Source of the DNA: DATFJT01 sp965230755
Lineage (GTDB): Bacteria > Bacteroidota > Bacteroidia > Chitinophagales > Saprospiraceae
DNA: 64,000 nt
Assembly: GCA_965230755.1 (NCBI GenBank)
Contig: CBDDLT010000003.1
Span: 62,001 to 126,000, forward strand
Direction: 5' to 3'
This document shows, piece by piece, positions 32,441 to 42,312 of the stretch (the first letter of the stretch is position 1; each line of letters begins with the position of its first letter). Made by a program: the position numbers and the translations under genes. The notes under the pieces are model-generated. The model worked only from the letters and a program-made list of their open reading frames with translations. It did no database searches and was not told the origin of the DNA.

Positions 32441-34798
32441 ATGCTATCGAATCGACTTCTTTTGCTACTCGTAACTTGTATTATTTGCTTTACAAGTTAT
32501 TCCCAAAATGTCAGTATAACAGGAAAAGTCCAGGACAGTGACGGACAAGCGCTTTCCTTTTCAACGATCATGTTTTTTCAGGATACATCACTTATCAAAG
32601 GTACCATCTCCCAAGAAGATGGAAGTTTCGAATTAGACCTTGAACCCGGTCAATATGCCCTCAAAATAAGCTACGTCGGTTTCGAAGAATATGAACAAGC
32701 TATTTCAGCGGTTGAGGATACGGAGCTCGGCATGATCAATCTGAATAGAGCCGGTCAGGCACTTAGTGAAGTCATGGTTACTGATTTTCGAAACGAAGTA
32801 AAGGCCGGAATTGACAAAAAAGTTATCAATATTTCTGAAGGTCTTAGGTCGGCGACTACCAGTCTTTCCGAGATTTTGGAAATGGTTCCGATTGTCTTTA
32901 TGGATATGGAAGGGAATCCTAAAATTCCGGGAAAACAAGATGTCATTGTATTGGTCGACGGTAGAGAACCAAATATCCGAGCCAATGATTTGGCCACAGT
33001 ACTCAGATTAATTCCCTCGAGTCAGATTCTAAAAATAGAAATCATGACCAACCCTCCAACCAAATACACCAAAACCAATGCAGCCGTTATCAATGTTGTT
33101 ACGAATAAAGCGCCTCAGGAAGGTGCCATTCTTAATGCCTGGTTATCCACCGATGCCCTTAATGCACATGGTGGTGGCGGGAACTTCACTCTAAAAAGAG
33201 GAAAGTTTTCGGTTTCTGCCTGGGGAGGTAGATGGGCCTGGAAGAATAAGCATGAATACAGATCAACGCGTACCAACTATAATGTCAAGGAGCTGCACAG
33301 AATCGAAGAGGAGAACGAACTTAATTATAACGGTTATGGCTACTACATGGGTGTTTCACCCGAGTATCAAATCAATGACAAGAATATTATCAGCGCCTAT
33401 GTTGGCACCTATAATTGGAACAATGAAAACGACAATGATCTCAGTTTTCAGATTTTTAACGATGACAATGAACGAATCGATTTTTACGATCGAGAAGACT
33501 TCGCCCTATTCAAAGGGAATGGATTCTACTCGGGAATCGAATATTTTAAATACTTCGAAGAAGAGGAAAAGGAACTTAACTTCGACGTAGGTTTTGATTT
33601 TTACAGCAATGAGTCTTCAAGAAATGGCGCCTTATTTAAAGCCACACCTTATTACCAGAGATTTACTACTTTTCGCGAAAATCCTTCCTTCGAATTTTCA
33701 GCAGAGTACTTCGACCCTATTGACAGTACGAGTAGTTTAAATTATGCGCTAGAATTCAATCGCAACTTTCCCTACGAGTCAAAACAAGATTTCTTCTTTG
33801 GCAATGATGCCCAGAATCTAGTCAAAGGTGATGACTTCAGCTATGTTAATAATCTCCAGGACTGGGAACAGGAATTCAATATTACCTATTCGAAAAAATT
33901 CAAAAAGACCACCGTCTCTTTGGATTTGGGTCAAGTGTATTATAAAATCGATTATGAATATGACAGGAGTTCGACGGTAGATAGGGATTTCTTATTTATT
34001 ATTCCTAAAGTCAGTATTAATCAAAAAATTTCAGAGTCGAATGAGATTGGACTTTCATATAAATACGGTTCGGAGGCCCCGATGGGCTTCTACTTGAATC
34101 CTAATATTCGTTTCAGTAGTGACGGATTGTGGCGGCAGTTTGGGAATCCCGATCTTGAGCCTGAAAGAAGCCATGAGCTGGAAAGCAACTTCGGTTTTTA
34201 CTTAGGCAAATTCAACATAGGAACGACGGCTTTCTGGAGGTATAGCAATAATGCTATTCAAAGCTATTCTACAGTAGATGCGGACGGCATTCGAAACAAT
34301 ACATTCGAGAATAACGGGGAATATACCAGAGCTGGTGTCCAGTTAAGTGTTTCGGGTTCTATACAGAAGAAGTTAAGTGTCAATCTTAGTGGAAGTATTT
34401 ATGACAGTAAAATTGTTCAGGAAAATAGAGACGACTTACAAACCTTAGGTTATGATATGAATGGCTCTCTAAGGTATTTCTTGCCAAAGGATTTCACCCT
34501 GAGTTTTTCTTGTCAATATCAAGGGCCCGAACTGAGTATTCAAGGAGAAAGGAATGCCTTTTATACATTGAGATCTTCTCTTAGAAAATCGCTCTGGAAC
34601 AATAAGATTAATATTTCTTTGATGTTCAACGATCTTGCAAGATCAATTAACTACGTTTCGGAAACACAGGACAAAAGCTTCTTTTTCACGAATGACACTA
34701 AAAGGCTTCCGGCATTTTGGGGTATACGTTTGAACTGTAAATTTGGTCAGCTGAAAGAGCAGCCCAAGTCGAGTAAAGTTGGTGGTCAAGGAGGATAA
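32441..34798 (+). CDS. Outer-membrane beta-barrel receptor (CarboxypepD_reg + plug + OMP_b-brl_3-like)
   Basis: A TonB-receptor-like outer membrane protein. The open frame reaches back to a TTG at 32366, but the ATG at 32441 gives a clean signal peptide ('LLLLVTCIICFTSYSQ'). A CarboxypepD_reg-like beta-sandwich follows (about 25-110, 'ITGKVQDSDGQALSFSTI', 'ALKISYVGFEEYEQ'), then a plug-like region (about 125-240, 'DVIVLVDGREPNIRANDLA'), then a long Tyr/Asn-rich barrel matching OMP_b-brl_3-type proteins. There is no SusD-like partner, so carbohydrate uptake is not supported and the substrate is unknown. The TTG-initiated extension has no signal character. Confidence 0.85.
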   Translation: MLSNRLLLLLVTCIICFTSYSQNVSITGKVQDSDGQALSFSTIMFFQDTSLIKGTISQEDGSFELDLEPGQYALKISYVGFEEYEQAISAVEDTELGMINLNRAGQALSEVMVTDFRNEVKAGIDKKVINISEGLRSATTSLSEILEMVPIVFMDMEGNPKIPGKQDVIVLVDGREPNIRANDLATVLRLIPSSQILKIEIMTNPPTKYTKTNAAVINVVTNKAPQEGAILNAWLSTDALNAHGGGGNFTLKRGKFSVSAWGGRWAWKNKHEYRSTRTNYNVKELHRIEEENELNYNGYGYYMGVSPEYQINDKNIISAYVGTYNWNNENDNDLSFQIFNDDNERIDFYDREDFALFKGNGFYSGIEYFKYFEEEEKELNFDVGFDFYSNESSRNGALFKATPYYQRFTTFRENPSFEFSAEYFDPIDSTSSLNYALEFNRNFPYESKQDFFFGNDAQNLVKGDDFSYVNNLQDWEQEFNITYSKKFKKTTVSLDLGQVYYKIDYEYDRSSTVDRDFLFIIPKVSINQKISESNEIGLSYKYGSEAPMGFYLNPNIRFSSDGLWRQFGNPDLEPERSHELESNFGFYLGKFNIGTTAFWRYSNNAIQSYSTVDADGIRNNTFENNGEYTRAGVQLSVSGSIQKKLSVNLSGSIYDSKIVQENRDDLQTLGYDMNGSLRYFLPKDFTLSFSCQYQGPELSIQGERNAFYTLRSSLRKSLWNNKINISLMFNDLARSINYVSETQDKSFFFTNDTKRLPAFWGIRLNCKFGQLKEQPKSSKVGGQGG

Positions 34799-34921
34799 AA
34801 GCTCAATGAAAAATTGAAATGGAATAATGAAAAATGGAGTTGATAGTTTTTGTTACTATCGCTGGAGTGCATTCGTGCCTAAAACTCAAGATTATTATAG
34901 AATAGTCAGACCAAACAACGA

Positions 34922-35887
34922 TTAGAAAATCTTGGATTCTTGTAGATACTGTTGAACGTAATCCCTAACTCCTTCCTCCAATGAGCTGAAAGGCTTCGTA
35001 TAACCTGAGCTCCGAAGTTTTGACATATCGGCTTCAGTGAAATACTGATAGGTGTCGCGAATATCTTCTGGTGTATCAATAAAAGAAATATTTTCCTCTT
35101 TGTCCATTGCGGAAAAAACGGCTTTGGTCAAATCCAGAAAAGTCCTGGCTTGACCTGTTCCCAAATTGTACAATCCGGATTGATTGCGAACATCCATGAG
35201 ATGCATTAGGACTTGGACGACATCTTTTACATACACAAAATCCCGGCTCTGATGCCCATCCGCTATCCCTTCCTTATGCGAGCGAAATAGCTTCATTCCA
35301 CCTGTTTTACCAATTTGATTAAATGCGTGGAAAATTACGCTTGCCATCCTGGATTTGTGATATTCATTAGGGCCATAAACATTAAAAAATTTAATTCCTG
35401 CCCAGAAAGGAGGCTGGAATTCTGATTTCAATACATCCAGGTCGAATTTTTGTTTGCTCCAACCATAAGGATTTAGGGGTATCAAATCCTTTACCGTGTC
35501 ATGGTCGTCTGAGTAACCCCATTTACCCGACCCATAAGTCGCGGCACTGCTGGCATATATCAAAGGAATTTGATGCTCGGTACAAACCTTCCAAATCTTC
35601 TTAGAATAATGGTAGTTCAACCGATCGAATAACTCTTCATCCTGCTCCGTAGTATCTGTCCTTGCGCCCAGGTGAAAAACAAAGTCAATTTTCGACGGAT
35701 AGGCCTCGAAATAATCAGGAAAAAGAGCTCGTTCAATTTTCAAACAGAACTTCTTATCCTCTAGATTAGCTCTCTTATCCGGCCTCATGAATTCGTCCAC
35801 CAGTATGAGATCCGTGAACCCTCTTTCATTCAAGGCTCCGACCAGACAACTCGCAATAAATCCCGAAGCGCCAGTTACTACTATCAT
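34922..35887 (-). CDS. hldD: ADP-L-glycero-D-manno-heptose-6-epimerase
   Basis: An SDR-fold epimerase that finishes ADP-heptose for lipopolysaccharide core. 321 aa. The Rossmann motif 'GASGFIA' is at the N-terminus, 'DFVFHLGARTDT' and 'YASSAATYG' follow, and the catalytic Tyr-x3-Lys is in 'NPYGWSKQKFD'. 'FFNVYGPNEYHK' and 'SRDFVYVKDVV' are typical of the family. Its ATG overlaps the stop of the preceding T9SS gene (ATGA), which suggests coupled translation. It is the last gene of the minus-strand envelope operon. Confidence 0.93.
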   Translation of the reverse strand: MIVVTGASGFIASCLVGALNERGFTDLILVDEFMRPDKRANLEDKKFCLKIERALFPDYFEAYPSKIDFVFHLGARTDTTEQDEELFDRLNYHYSKKIWKVCTEHQIPLIYASSAATYGSGKWGYSDDHDTVKDLIPLNPYGWSKQKFDLDVLKSEFQPPFWAGIKFFNVYGPNEYHKSRMASVIFHAFNQIGKTGGMKLFRSHKEGIADGHQSRDFVYVKDVVQVLMHLMDVRNQSGLYNLGTGQARTFLDLTKAVFSAMDKEENISFIDTPEDIRDTYQYFTEADMSKLRSSGYTKPFSSLEEGVRDYVQQYLQESKIF

Positions 35888-38058
35888 CTGGGAGCTTTAA
35901 TTAATGGGATAGAAAGATGGGTTTCATCCTTCTGAAATTCTACAACATATAATCCCGGACTCAAATGGTGTATTTCTATTTCGGATGAAGAAGCCTCTCC
36001 TTCCATAACCACCTGCCCCAATTCATTAACAATCTTAAAGGCAGCACCATAGAGTTCTTCATTAACTTTGAAGTATGTGCTGGTAGGATTCGGATAAACC
36101 AATGCACCTTCGAAAGATGGTCTTTCCTGTTGTGAAGCCACAGTCCCCTTGTAACTTTCAAATACCGGCCTAAGCATAATCGATCCCGCCAAGACACCAG
36201 CCTCATCAAAATTATACCAATCATCTCCAGGCACTCGAGCGTATTGATTCACTCCTGAATTCATTTGTCTGTCGAAACCTAAATTCAAAATATTTTGCTG
36301 GCTTCTTATGATCACATAAAGATCACCTTGTGGTACTCTCAAGCCCTTTCCGTCTCCTAGATCCTCTTTAATTTCGTAATAACTGAAATTCGGAACATCG
36401 TATATATTGCTATGTACGACTTGTGCAAAACCGTCTTCGTAAATCGATGTATCATTTAAACTCCCCACCCTAATTTCAATACTAAAGTTATTAGAGCTTA
36501 GATCTGTATCGATTAACGGCAAAAACAGAAGCACACCTGTTAGCGTATCTTCAACTTTCATTTCAAATCTTGTAGCAATACGCGAACCACCTGAAAGTTC
36601 CAGGTTTAACTCTGCTGTACCATCATCATATGCGTAATAGCCCGCTAAGTAATTTTCAGAATTCGCAATACCGTTTTGGGCCAGGCTAGGGAAAACTCCT
36701 GCGGGCTCTTCATTATCAGTATTCAATCGGAATTGAGTGGTAAGAATGGCCTCATCAACTCCCTGCAAGGTTTGGCTCAAATTATTGATCAGAATATTTC
36801 TCGTTCCACTCGAAATTTCAGACTGCAATTCTTTATACTCATTAGGTGGAATATTATTGATCGGTGCACCATCTGCAATTCCCTCAGGTAGCGTTCCATT
36901 GTTTAGAATATTCTGATCTGAAAGAACTTCATGAACGGTAAAAATTCCATCGTTTACCTGATCCGTCCTATCTCTATGATTGATGATATCCACTCTAATC
37001 TCTTCGGGAATCATAGATCCCGGATCTGCCAAAAATTGTTTTAATGGAATAGCAGTATGCTCTTTAAACAGCGTATATGGAGAATGCCCTAAGGCAATAT
37101 CCTCATTAATTAAGGTAAAATCAGTAGGGGTGAAATTGGGAATAAGTCTTACATAATCAAGGTGCCAAAAGTTGATAAAACCGGATTTTGGACCGTAGTT
37201 TCTAAATCTGAACTGAAAACCAGAATGGAAAAAATCAGCATCCGTTATCCAGATTTCCCAATAGGTGGGATTCACCGGATTACTGATATTCAATCTGGGC
37301 GTATCTCGTGAAAAGACCTCTAACCAATTCCCGTCTTTATCTCTAAATTCCAATACGAAACGATCTCTTTGCTCCGGTGAAAAAGACAATCCCATCGGCT
37401 GGAAAACAAAACTCAAGTAAACATCATCGAATTCTGAATACGAGCTTAAATCGAAAAAAGTACTTGTCAAAGTATCGCTGGACCCCCATCCGGTGTTATA
37501 AGGATTACCGCTTTCATCCAGTCCATCAAAACTGGCTACTCCCAAAGAAGGCGGGTGGTAAGCCAAATGGTCGTTGACATATACTGTTTTATCTAGCCAA
37601 TTGTCCGCAAAAGGTCGGCCTTTAGCTATGTTGACATAGGAAAAATCATCCATCCAAGGTATATCCAACGAGCTTCGAATAGAAATCAACCTTTGGATAT
37701 TCAGGGTTTCTTCTTCTAGCGTTAATTCAACGCTCAGAGTATCTTGACCTTCCGAATTTCCTGCAGTATATATAATCGAATCACCAATTACCATAATTGA
37801 ACCCAATGTAGGATCTTGCTGAAGAGAAGCGTTAAAACCTATATAATCCTCAGCCGTCAAATCCTCTACACGAATCAATAATTGACCACCAATATGCGTA
37901 TGAATTTCCTTAATGCCAGCATTTTTTCGAAACTGTTCATTCTGACTTGATTGTGATAATAGTTCAGGATTGTTGGGCAAGCCGGTAAATCGAATCTGTG
38001 CTTGGGAAACGATTACCAAACCAAGGATTAAGGTGCTAATGAGCGAGATTTTTTTCAT
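35884..38058 (-). CDS. Secreted protein with T9SS type A sorting domain
   Basis: About 724 aa from the ATG at 38058 ('MKKISLISTLILGLVIVSQA'), which gives a proper signal peptide; the longer frame to 38139 overlaps the PASTA gene and lacks signal character. The middle is beta-rich with no domain I can name. The C-terminus is a standard type A domain ('VYPNPTSTYFKVNEE', 'LGQVVMEGE', 'HLSPGLYVVEFQKDE'). It should be exported by Sec and then by T9SS. Its place between a PASTA protein and hldD points to envelope biology, but its own role is unknown. Confidence 0.85.
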   Translation of the reverse strand: MKKISLISTLILGLVIVSQAQIRFTGLPNNPELLSQSSQNEQFRKNAGIKEIHTHIGGQLLIRVEDLTAEDYIGFNASLQQDPTLGSIMVIGDSIIYTAGNSEGQDTLSVELTLEEETLNIQRLISIRSSLDIPWMDDFSYVNIAKGRPFADNWLDKTVYVNDHLAYHPPSLGVASFDGLDESGNPYNTGWGSSDTLTSTFFDLSSYSEFDDVYLSFVFQPMGLSFSPEQRDRFVLEFRDKDGNWLEVFSRDTPRLNISNPVNPTYWEIWITDADFFHSGFQFRFRNYGPKSGFINFWHLDYVRLIPNFTPTDFTLINEDIALGHSPYTLFKEHTAIPLKQFLADPGSMIPEEIRVDIINHRDRTDQVNDGIFTVHEVLSDQNILNNGTLPEGIADGAPINNIPPNEYKELQSEISSGTRNILINNLSQTLQGVDEAILTTQFRLNTDNEEPAGVFPSLAQNGIANSENYLAGYYAYDDGTAELNLELSGGSRIATRFEMKVEDTLTGVLLFLPLIDTDLSSNNFSIEIRVGSLNDTSIYEDGFAQVVHSNIYDVPNFSYYEIKEDLGDGKGLRVPQGDLYVIIRSQQNILNLGFDRQMNSGVNQYARVPGDDWYNFDEAGVLAGSIMLRPVFESYKGTVASQQERPSFEGALVYPNPTSTYFKVNEELYGAAFKIVNELGQVVMEGEASSSEIEIHHLSPGLYVVEFQKDETHLSIPLIKAPR

Positions 38059-38129
38059 GGTATCTTCTTTATTTCCTAAAAAACGGGCATTAATTTTTGT
38101 TATTGCAGCAAAAATCATAAAACAATTTT

Positions 38130-38957
38130 TTAAAAACAATTGGGATCCGGGTTAGCCGATAGGTATACGTCAATTTTCTCTCCAATATTAATTTCGGCAT
38201 CTTCACCAAAGACTGGAGACTGTCGCACGACATAGGCATTCGCGGTATCACTTACCGTATTGTCAACAGTTACATTTCCCAGTCTTAGTTCATTGCTCTT
38301 CAGCACAAAATCAATAGCACTATACTTTAGACATACCAATTTGGGAACCGCAATCGGACCTCGGGTTCTCTGGGACAAAACAAAATCTATCGTCTCACCT
38401 TTTGGTATTTTGATACTTCTATTTTGTTTCTCATCATTGACGATGAGTTGATCCCCATAATAGGCTTCTAGCACAACATCCTTAGGTCCAGGATCGAATT
38501 TTCTTTCCTTCACATTCGATCTTAGATTAAATCTTCTCTCTAAGAGAATCTTTACATTTTCGAAATTCTTACCGTACATGTCCGGAAACATGCCACTGGT
38601 AACCTCTTCAGCAACCGCTTTTGTAACGGTCAAATAAACCTTTCTTCCGGGCTTGACCAAAGAACCAGGGCTTGGGCTTTGGCGAATGACTGTATTCCCT
38701 TCCCTATCCACGATATATACCGAATCAATGATTTGAATATCAAAACCTTGCTTTCTGGTTGCCTTTCTAATCTCTTCGACATTCATGCCGGTATAGTCCT
38801 GCATTTCAACCTTGCTGCCGTGCTTAGTATAAATTCTCAAGAATAATACGGTCAACATAAGAATGATCAAAGACAGAATAATCATTGCCACAATGTGCCA
38901 AATGATACTCTTTTGATTCATTCTCTCTCTTAAATTATTAATAAGTGGAACTTTCAT
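38130..38957 (-). CDS. PASTA-domain membrane protein
   Basis: 275 aa. One N-terminal membrane helix ('HIVAMIILSLIILMLTVLFL') precedes three PASTA repeats: about residues 50-115 ('MNVEEIRKATRKQGFDIQII' to 'PSPGSLVKPGRKVYLTVT'), 120-190 and 195-270. PASTA domains usually bind peptidoglycan fragments; in Bacteroidota they occur without the kinase, as here. The start could be ATG 38957 (20-bp overlap with the ligase gene) or ATG 38921. It directly follows a double D-Ala-D-Ala ligase, which supports a cell-wall role (inference). Confidence 0.9.
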   Translation of the reverse strand: MKVPLINNLRERMNQKSIIWHIVAMIILSLIILMLTVLFLRIYTKHGSKVEMQDYTGMNVEEIRKATRKQGFDIQIIDSVYIVDREGNTVIRQSPSPGSLVKPGRKVYLTVTKAVAEEVTSGMFPDMYGKNFENVKILLERRFNLRSNVKERKFDPGPKDVVLEAYYGDQLIVNDEKQNRSIKIPKGETIDFVLSQRTRGPIAVPKLVCLKYSAIDFVLKSNELRLGNVTVDNTVSDTANAYVVRQSPVFGEDAEINIGEKIDVYLSANPDPNCF

Positions 38958-41625
38958 GTTCTCTTTTGTATTTCTCGAAACCGAATTCTATTATCTTATT
39001 GATCAACTCATAGGGTTTTAAGCCCTCATGAGCTGCCTGATGAAAAATAGCTGTTGCCGGTGTCATTCCGGGCAAGGAATTCACTTCGATGATAATTAGT
39101 TCTACCCTATCGGGCTCATATATTCTGACAAATGCATCTATCCGAGCGTAACCTTCTACACCCAATATTTTTGCCGCTCGCTTCAATTCCTTCCTTACTT
39201 CACGATCAATTAATTCTTGCAATGAGGGTTTAAAAGAATATCTCGGCGGTGTTATATTTACTCCCTCTCCAGCCAAAAACTTCTCTTCAATGGACAATAT
39301 ATCGAATTGCGCAATTGATTCGGATGGAGGGAAGATCTGATATTGTATATCATCGTTTTTATCCCAATGTGTCAACAAGCCACCAGTTATTTCCATAAAA
39401 TGATCGGCATCCGCAACTGTTATCAATTCCTCAATCAGCACCGTCTTTTTCTTCGGAAATTCCTCTTGAAAACTCAAATCTAATGCCCTACGCGCTTCAG
39501 GATCCATTAGCTCTTCATCTCGAAAAATGGCCTCTAAATAATCCATTAATGTCGATCTGTCCTTGATCATTTTGACCGCAGAACTACATCCATCATCCAA
39601 TGGTTTGGCAATAATAGGATAAGAACTTGATGATTCTATTCGAGCAATTATCTTTTCAGTATTCGACCTGAATTCATCCTTGTCAACCAGCATTTGACTT
39701 GCTGTCGTAAAACCGTGTTCTCTTAGTATCTCAAGCGTTCTAAACTTGTCTATCGTAATCTCTGCACTGGAATACGGCGAACCATTAAATGGCAATTCGT
39801 AATCATCGAATATTTTCTGTAATGCACCATCTTCACCTGGCCTCCCGTGCAAAGCAATAAAGGCAAAATCAAATTCCTTGGCCAATTCTTCGAAATTAAT
39901 TTCCCGAGCTTCGGCAACCAGATGATCCAACTGATAGCGTTCTACTGAAGCAAGGAAAGATTTTCTCAATTGCTTCACAAAATCAGAAGAAGGTTTTCCA
40001 AGTGAAATTTTAATGTCATCGGCATTGTCCTTAAGAAGAAGTCTCATAGGGATTTTGAACAATTTCATCTCTCCATTTTCCTCCGTCAAGAAAATAGGTT
40101 CAGGCTTATAATCTGAAGAACCATTGAGTTTTTCAAAGATATTCCTTCCACTTTCCAGAGAAATATGTCTTTCCGATGAGTATCCACCGAGCACAACCGC
40201 TATTTTCTTCCGATCATCCTCAGATTTCATTTTCCAAGTGACCATCGATTCTAAATGCGACAATAAGTTTTCAAACTGATGGCGATTGGCCAAACTTCGA
40301 ATTGCGCACTCCTCGATAGATTTTCCAATAATGTAACTGATGAATCCCGAGGGTGTCCAGCCTACTTCTGCCGCCTGATGGAAGAAAAAACTCGATGGGA
40401 GCATTCCTGAAGTTGTATTGGGGTCATTGAGAATGATATCCCCGGTTGTCGAATAAAATCCATCGATCCTGGCGTAAACATTGAAGCCAACAAATTGGTA
40501 CAATTCCTCCGCTTTTCTCTGTATCTTTTCCACCTCCTCTTGAGGGAGTTGCATTGGAGTTTCCTTTCTGGAAAGACCGGGCAGATATTTTGAACGGTAA
40601 TCAAATACTTCCTTTCCTTTTTTTATCTCGGTAGGAGGAAGTGCTTTTACATTTCCCTCAATGTCTCGAATTACAATGCAGGAAAATTCTCTTCCCTCGA
40701 TAAATGGTTCTATCAGAACCCTTCTTTCCGTTTGAGTTGCTCTTAAGAGAATCCTATTCTCTGTTCCATCGTAATTTTCTAAAAAGCTAAAAACTTCTTT
40801 CGGATGAATGCACAACTGATCGGCGCATAAAACTGGATAGCCCAAATGGTTTCTTATATCTGCCATTTGAGACAGAAAATCCGTTTTTTCCTCTGGGCTC
40901 CATTTTCTCCATTCCTCAATGTTCAGATTTAACTGAAAGAATGCCGCATCGATGCATGATTCGATGTCTTCTTCGCGATGAACAATATTGACACCGATCG
41001 AAGATCCTTGATTAGCAGGACGAACTACAAATGGCAGGGTCATCTGAGATAAAATTGCCCCAAGTTTTTCGTTCCGACTCGATCGCCATTCCTCGATATC
41101 AATGACGAACTCCTCTTTTTGACTTCCTTCTTCTTTGAGAATTCGATTCAAAATAGATTTATCCATACCAGTAGCAGAAGGAAAGATTCCGCTTCCACTA
41201 TAAGGAATACCATAAAACTCCAGAAGTCCTTGTATGCTTCCATCCTCCCCGGCATTTCCATGCAGACAGAGAAAAGCAAAATCGATGGTATCTTTTAGCG
41301 CTCTTATATCCAGTATTTCTCCAATCTTCTCTACTTGTCGAATATAGGAGGGATCTTTATCCGATTGACATACACTTTCTATGTATAAATTGTCGAATGG
41401 CTTTACTAGATCAGATGGAAAAAAATCTCTGATACTCCCTTTGTAAATATTCTCCCAATTAAGTAGGATAAAATTGTTAAAAGAGTCGACAAAAATTGGA
41501 ATAGCTTCAAATAATGACTCATCGATATTATCATAAACCGTTCTACCTCCTGCAAAGCTTATTTCCCGCTCTCTGGAGGAGCCACCAAAAAATATTCCAA
41601 GCTTTAAACGATCTTTTTCAGCCAT
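38938..41625 (-). CDS. ddl: Tandem double D-alanine--D-alanine ligase (two ATP-grasp ligases in one chain)
   Basis: 895 aa, more than twice the usual 310-370. Two complete Ddl modules follow each other. Module 1 (about 8-455) has 'FFGGSSREREIS', 'LHGNAGEDG', 'RPANQGSSIGV', 'ARIDGF' and 'NDPNTTSGM'. Module 2 (about 475-890) has 'VLGGYSSERHIS', 'LHGRPGEDG', 'AKPLDDGCSSAV', 'ARIDAF' and 'EVNSLPGMTP'. The second metal-ligand Glu of the ExN motif is Asp in module 1 but Glu in module 2, so module 1 may be altered in activity. Both should form D-Ala-D-Ala-type peptides for peptidoglycan. Neighbours are upp upstream and a PASTA protein downstream. Confidence 0.88.
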   Translation of the reverse strand: MAEKDRLKLGIFFGGSSREREISFAGGRTVYDNIDESLFEAIPIFVDSFNNFILLNWENIYKGSIRDFFPSDLVKPFDNLYIESVCQSDKDPSYIRQVEKIGEILDIRALKDTIDFAFLCLHGNAGEDGSIQGLLEFYGIPYSGSGIFPSATGMDKSILNRILKEEGSQKEEFVIDIEEWRSSRNEKLGAILSQMTLPFVVRPANQGSSIGVNIVHREEDIESCIDAAFFQLNLNIEEWRKWSPEEKTDFLSQMADIRNHLGYPVLCADQLCIHPKEVFSFLENYDGTENRILLRATQTERRVLIEPFIEGREFSCIVIRDIEGNVKALPPTEIKKGKEVFDYRSKYLPGLSRKETPMQLPQEEVEKIQRKAEELYQFVGFNVYARIDGFYSTTGDIILNDPNTTSGMLPSSFFFHQAAEVGWTPSGFISYIIGKSIEECAIRSLANRHQFENLLSHLESMVTWKMKSEDDRKKIAVVLGGYSSERHISLESGRNIFEKLNGSSDYKPEPIFLTEENGEMKLFKIPMRLLLKDNADDIKISLGKPSSDFVKQLRKSFLASVERYQLDHLVAEAREINFEELAKEFDFAFIALHGRPGEDGALQKIFDDYELPFNGSPYSSAEITIDKFRTLEILREHGFTTASQMLVDKDEFRSNTEKIIARIESSSSYPIIAKPLDDGCSSAVKMIKDRSTLMDYLEAIFRDEELMDPEARRALDLSFQEEFPKKKTVLIEELITVADADHFMEITGGLLTHWDKNDDIQYQIFPPSESIAQFDILSIEEKFLAGEGVNITPPRYSFKPSLQELIDREVRKELKRAAKILGVEGYARIDAFVRIYEPDRVELIIIEVNSLPGMTPATAIFHQAAHEGLKPYELINKIIEFGFEKYKREHESSTY

Positions 41626-41652
41626 TGAGAGCTCTTTTCAAGGCGAAGATAA

Positions 41653-42303
41653 TCATTCACTTTTGATACCATAACATATATCTCCGGCATCGCCTAAGCC
41701 TGGAACGATATAATTCTTAGCAGTGAGTTCTTCATCCATGGCGCCGATCCAAAAATGAGCATTGGGATATCTTCTCTGTACGTAGTTAAATCCATTCCTA
41801 GCCGCAATTACAGCTATAATGTGAATTTCCTTGGGCTTTCCACATTCTGCAATAAGATTATCTAATGAAAGCAATATACTGCTTCCGGTGGCCAACATGG
41901 CATCAGCCATGATTAATGTTTTATTCTCCAAGGAACCACAAGACAAGTATTCACTTTCTATTTCAAAGGTGCCATCCTTATGGTGTTTTCTATAGGCTCC
42001 TACAAATGCGGAGTCCGCTTCTTCATAAATCTCAAGAAGTCCTTCATGAAGTGGTAGGCCAGCCCTCAAAATAGAGGCCAAAACGATTTTGTCCCTTAGT
42101 TTTTTACTTTGGGCTATCCCCAATGGAGTTTCTACATCCACTTCATCATAGGAAAGTGTCTTTGACAACTCTATTCCAATGATCTGTGCAATGATTTTCA
42201 TATACCTCCTCATTCGATGCTTATCTCCTTGTAAATTGGCATTTCTTACACCAGCAATATAGTGATGGATAATCCCATTTTCTTCAGCAAAAATTTTCAA
42301 CAT
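41653..42303 (-). CDS. upp: Uracil phosphoribosyltransferase
   Basis: Makes UMP from uracil and PRPP in pyrimidine salvage. 216 aa. The PRPP-binding loop is 'LIMADAMLATGSSI', and 'GVRNANLQG', 'LASILRAGLPLHEG' and 'IVPGLGDAGDICYG' near the C-terminus are family signatures. It starts 9 bp after the stop of the DUF7033/deacetylase gene and lies 27 bp before the double ligase, so it belongs to the same operon. Confidence 0.92.
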   Translation of the reverse strand: MLKIFAEENGIIHHYIAGVRNANLQGDKHRMRRYMKIIAQIIGIELSKTLSYDEVDVETPLGIAQSKKLRDKIVLASILRAGLPLHEGLLEIYEEADSAFVGAYRKHHKDGTFEIESEYLSCGSLENKTLIMADAMLATGSSILLSLDNLIAECGKPKEIHIIAVIAARNGFNYVQRRYPNAHFWIGAMDEELTAKNYIVPGLGDAGDICYGIKSE

Positions 42304-42312
42304 GACGCAGAT

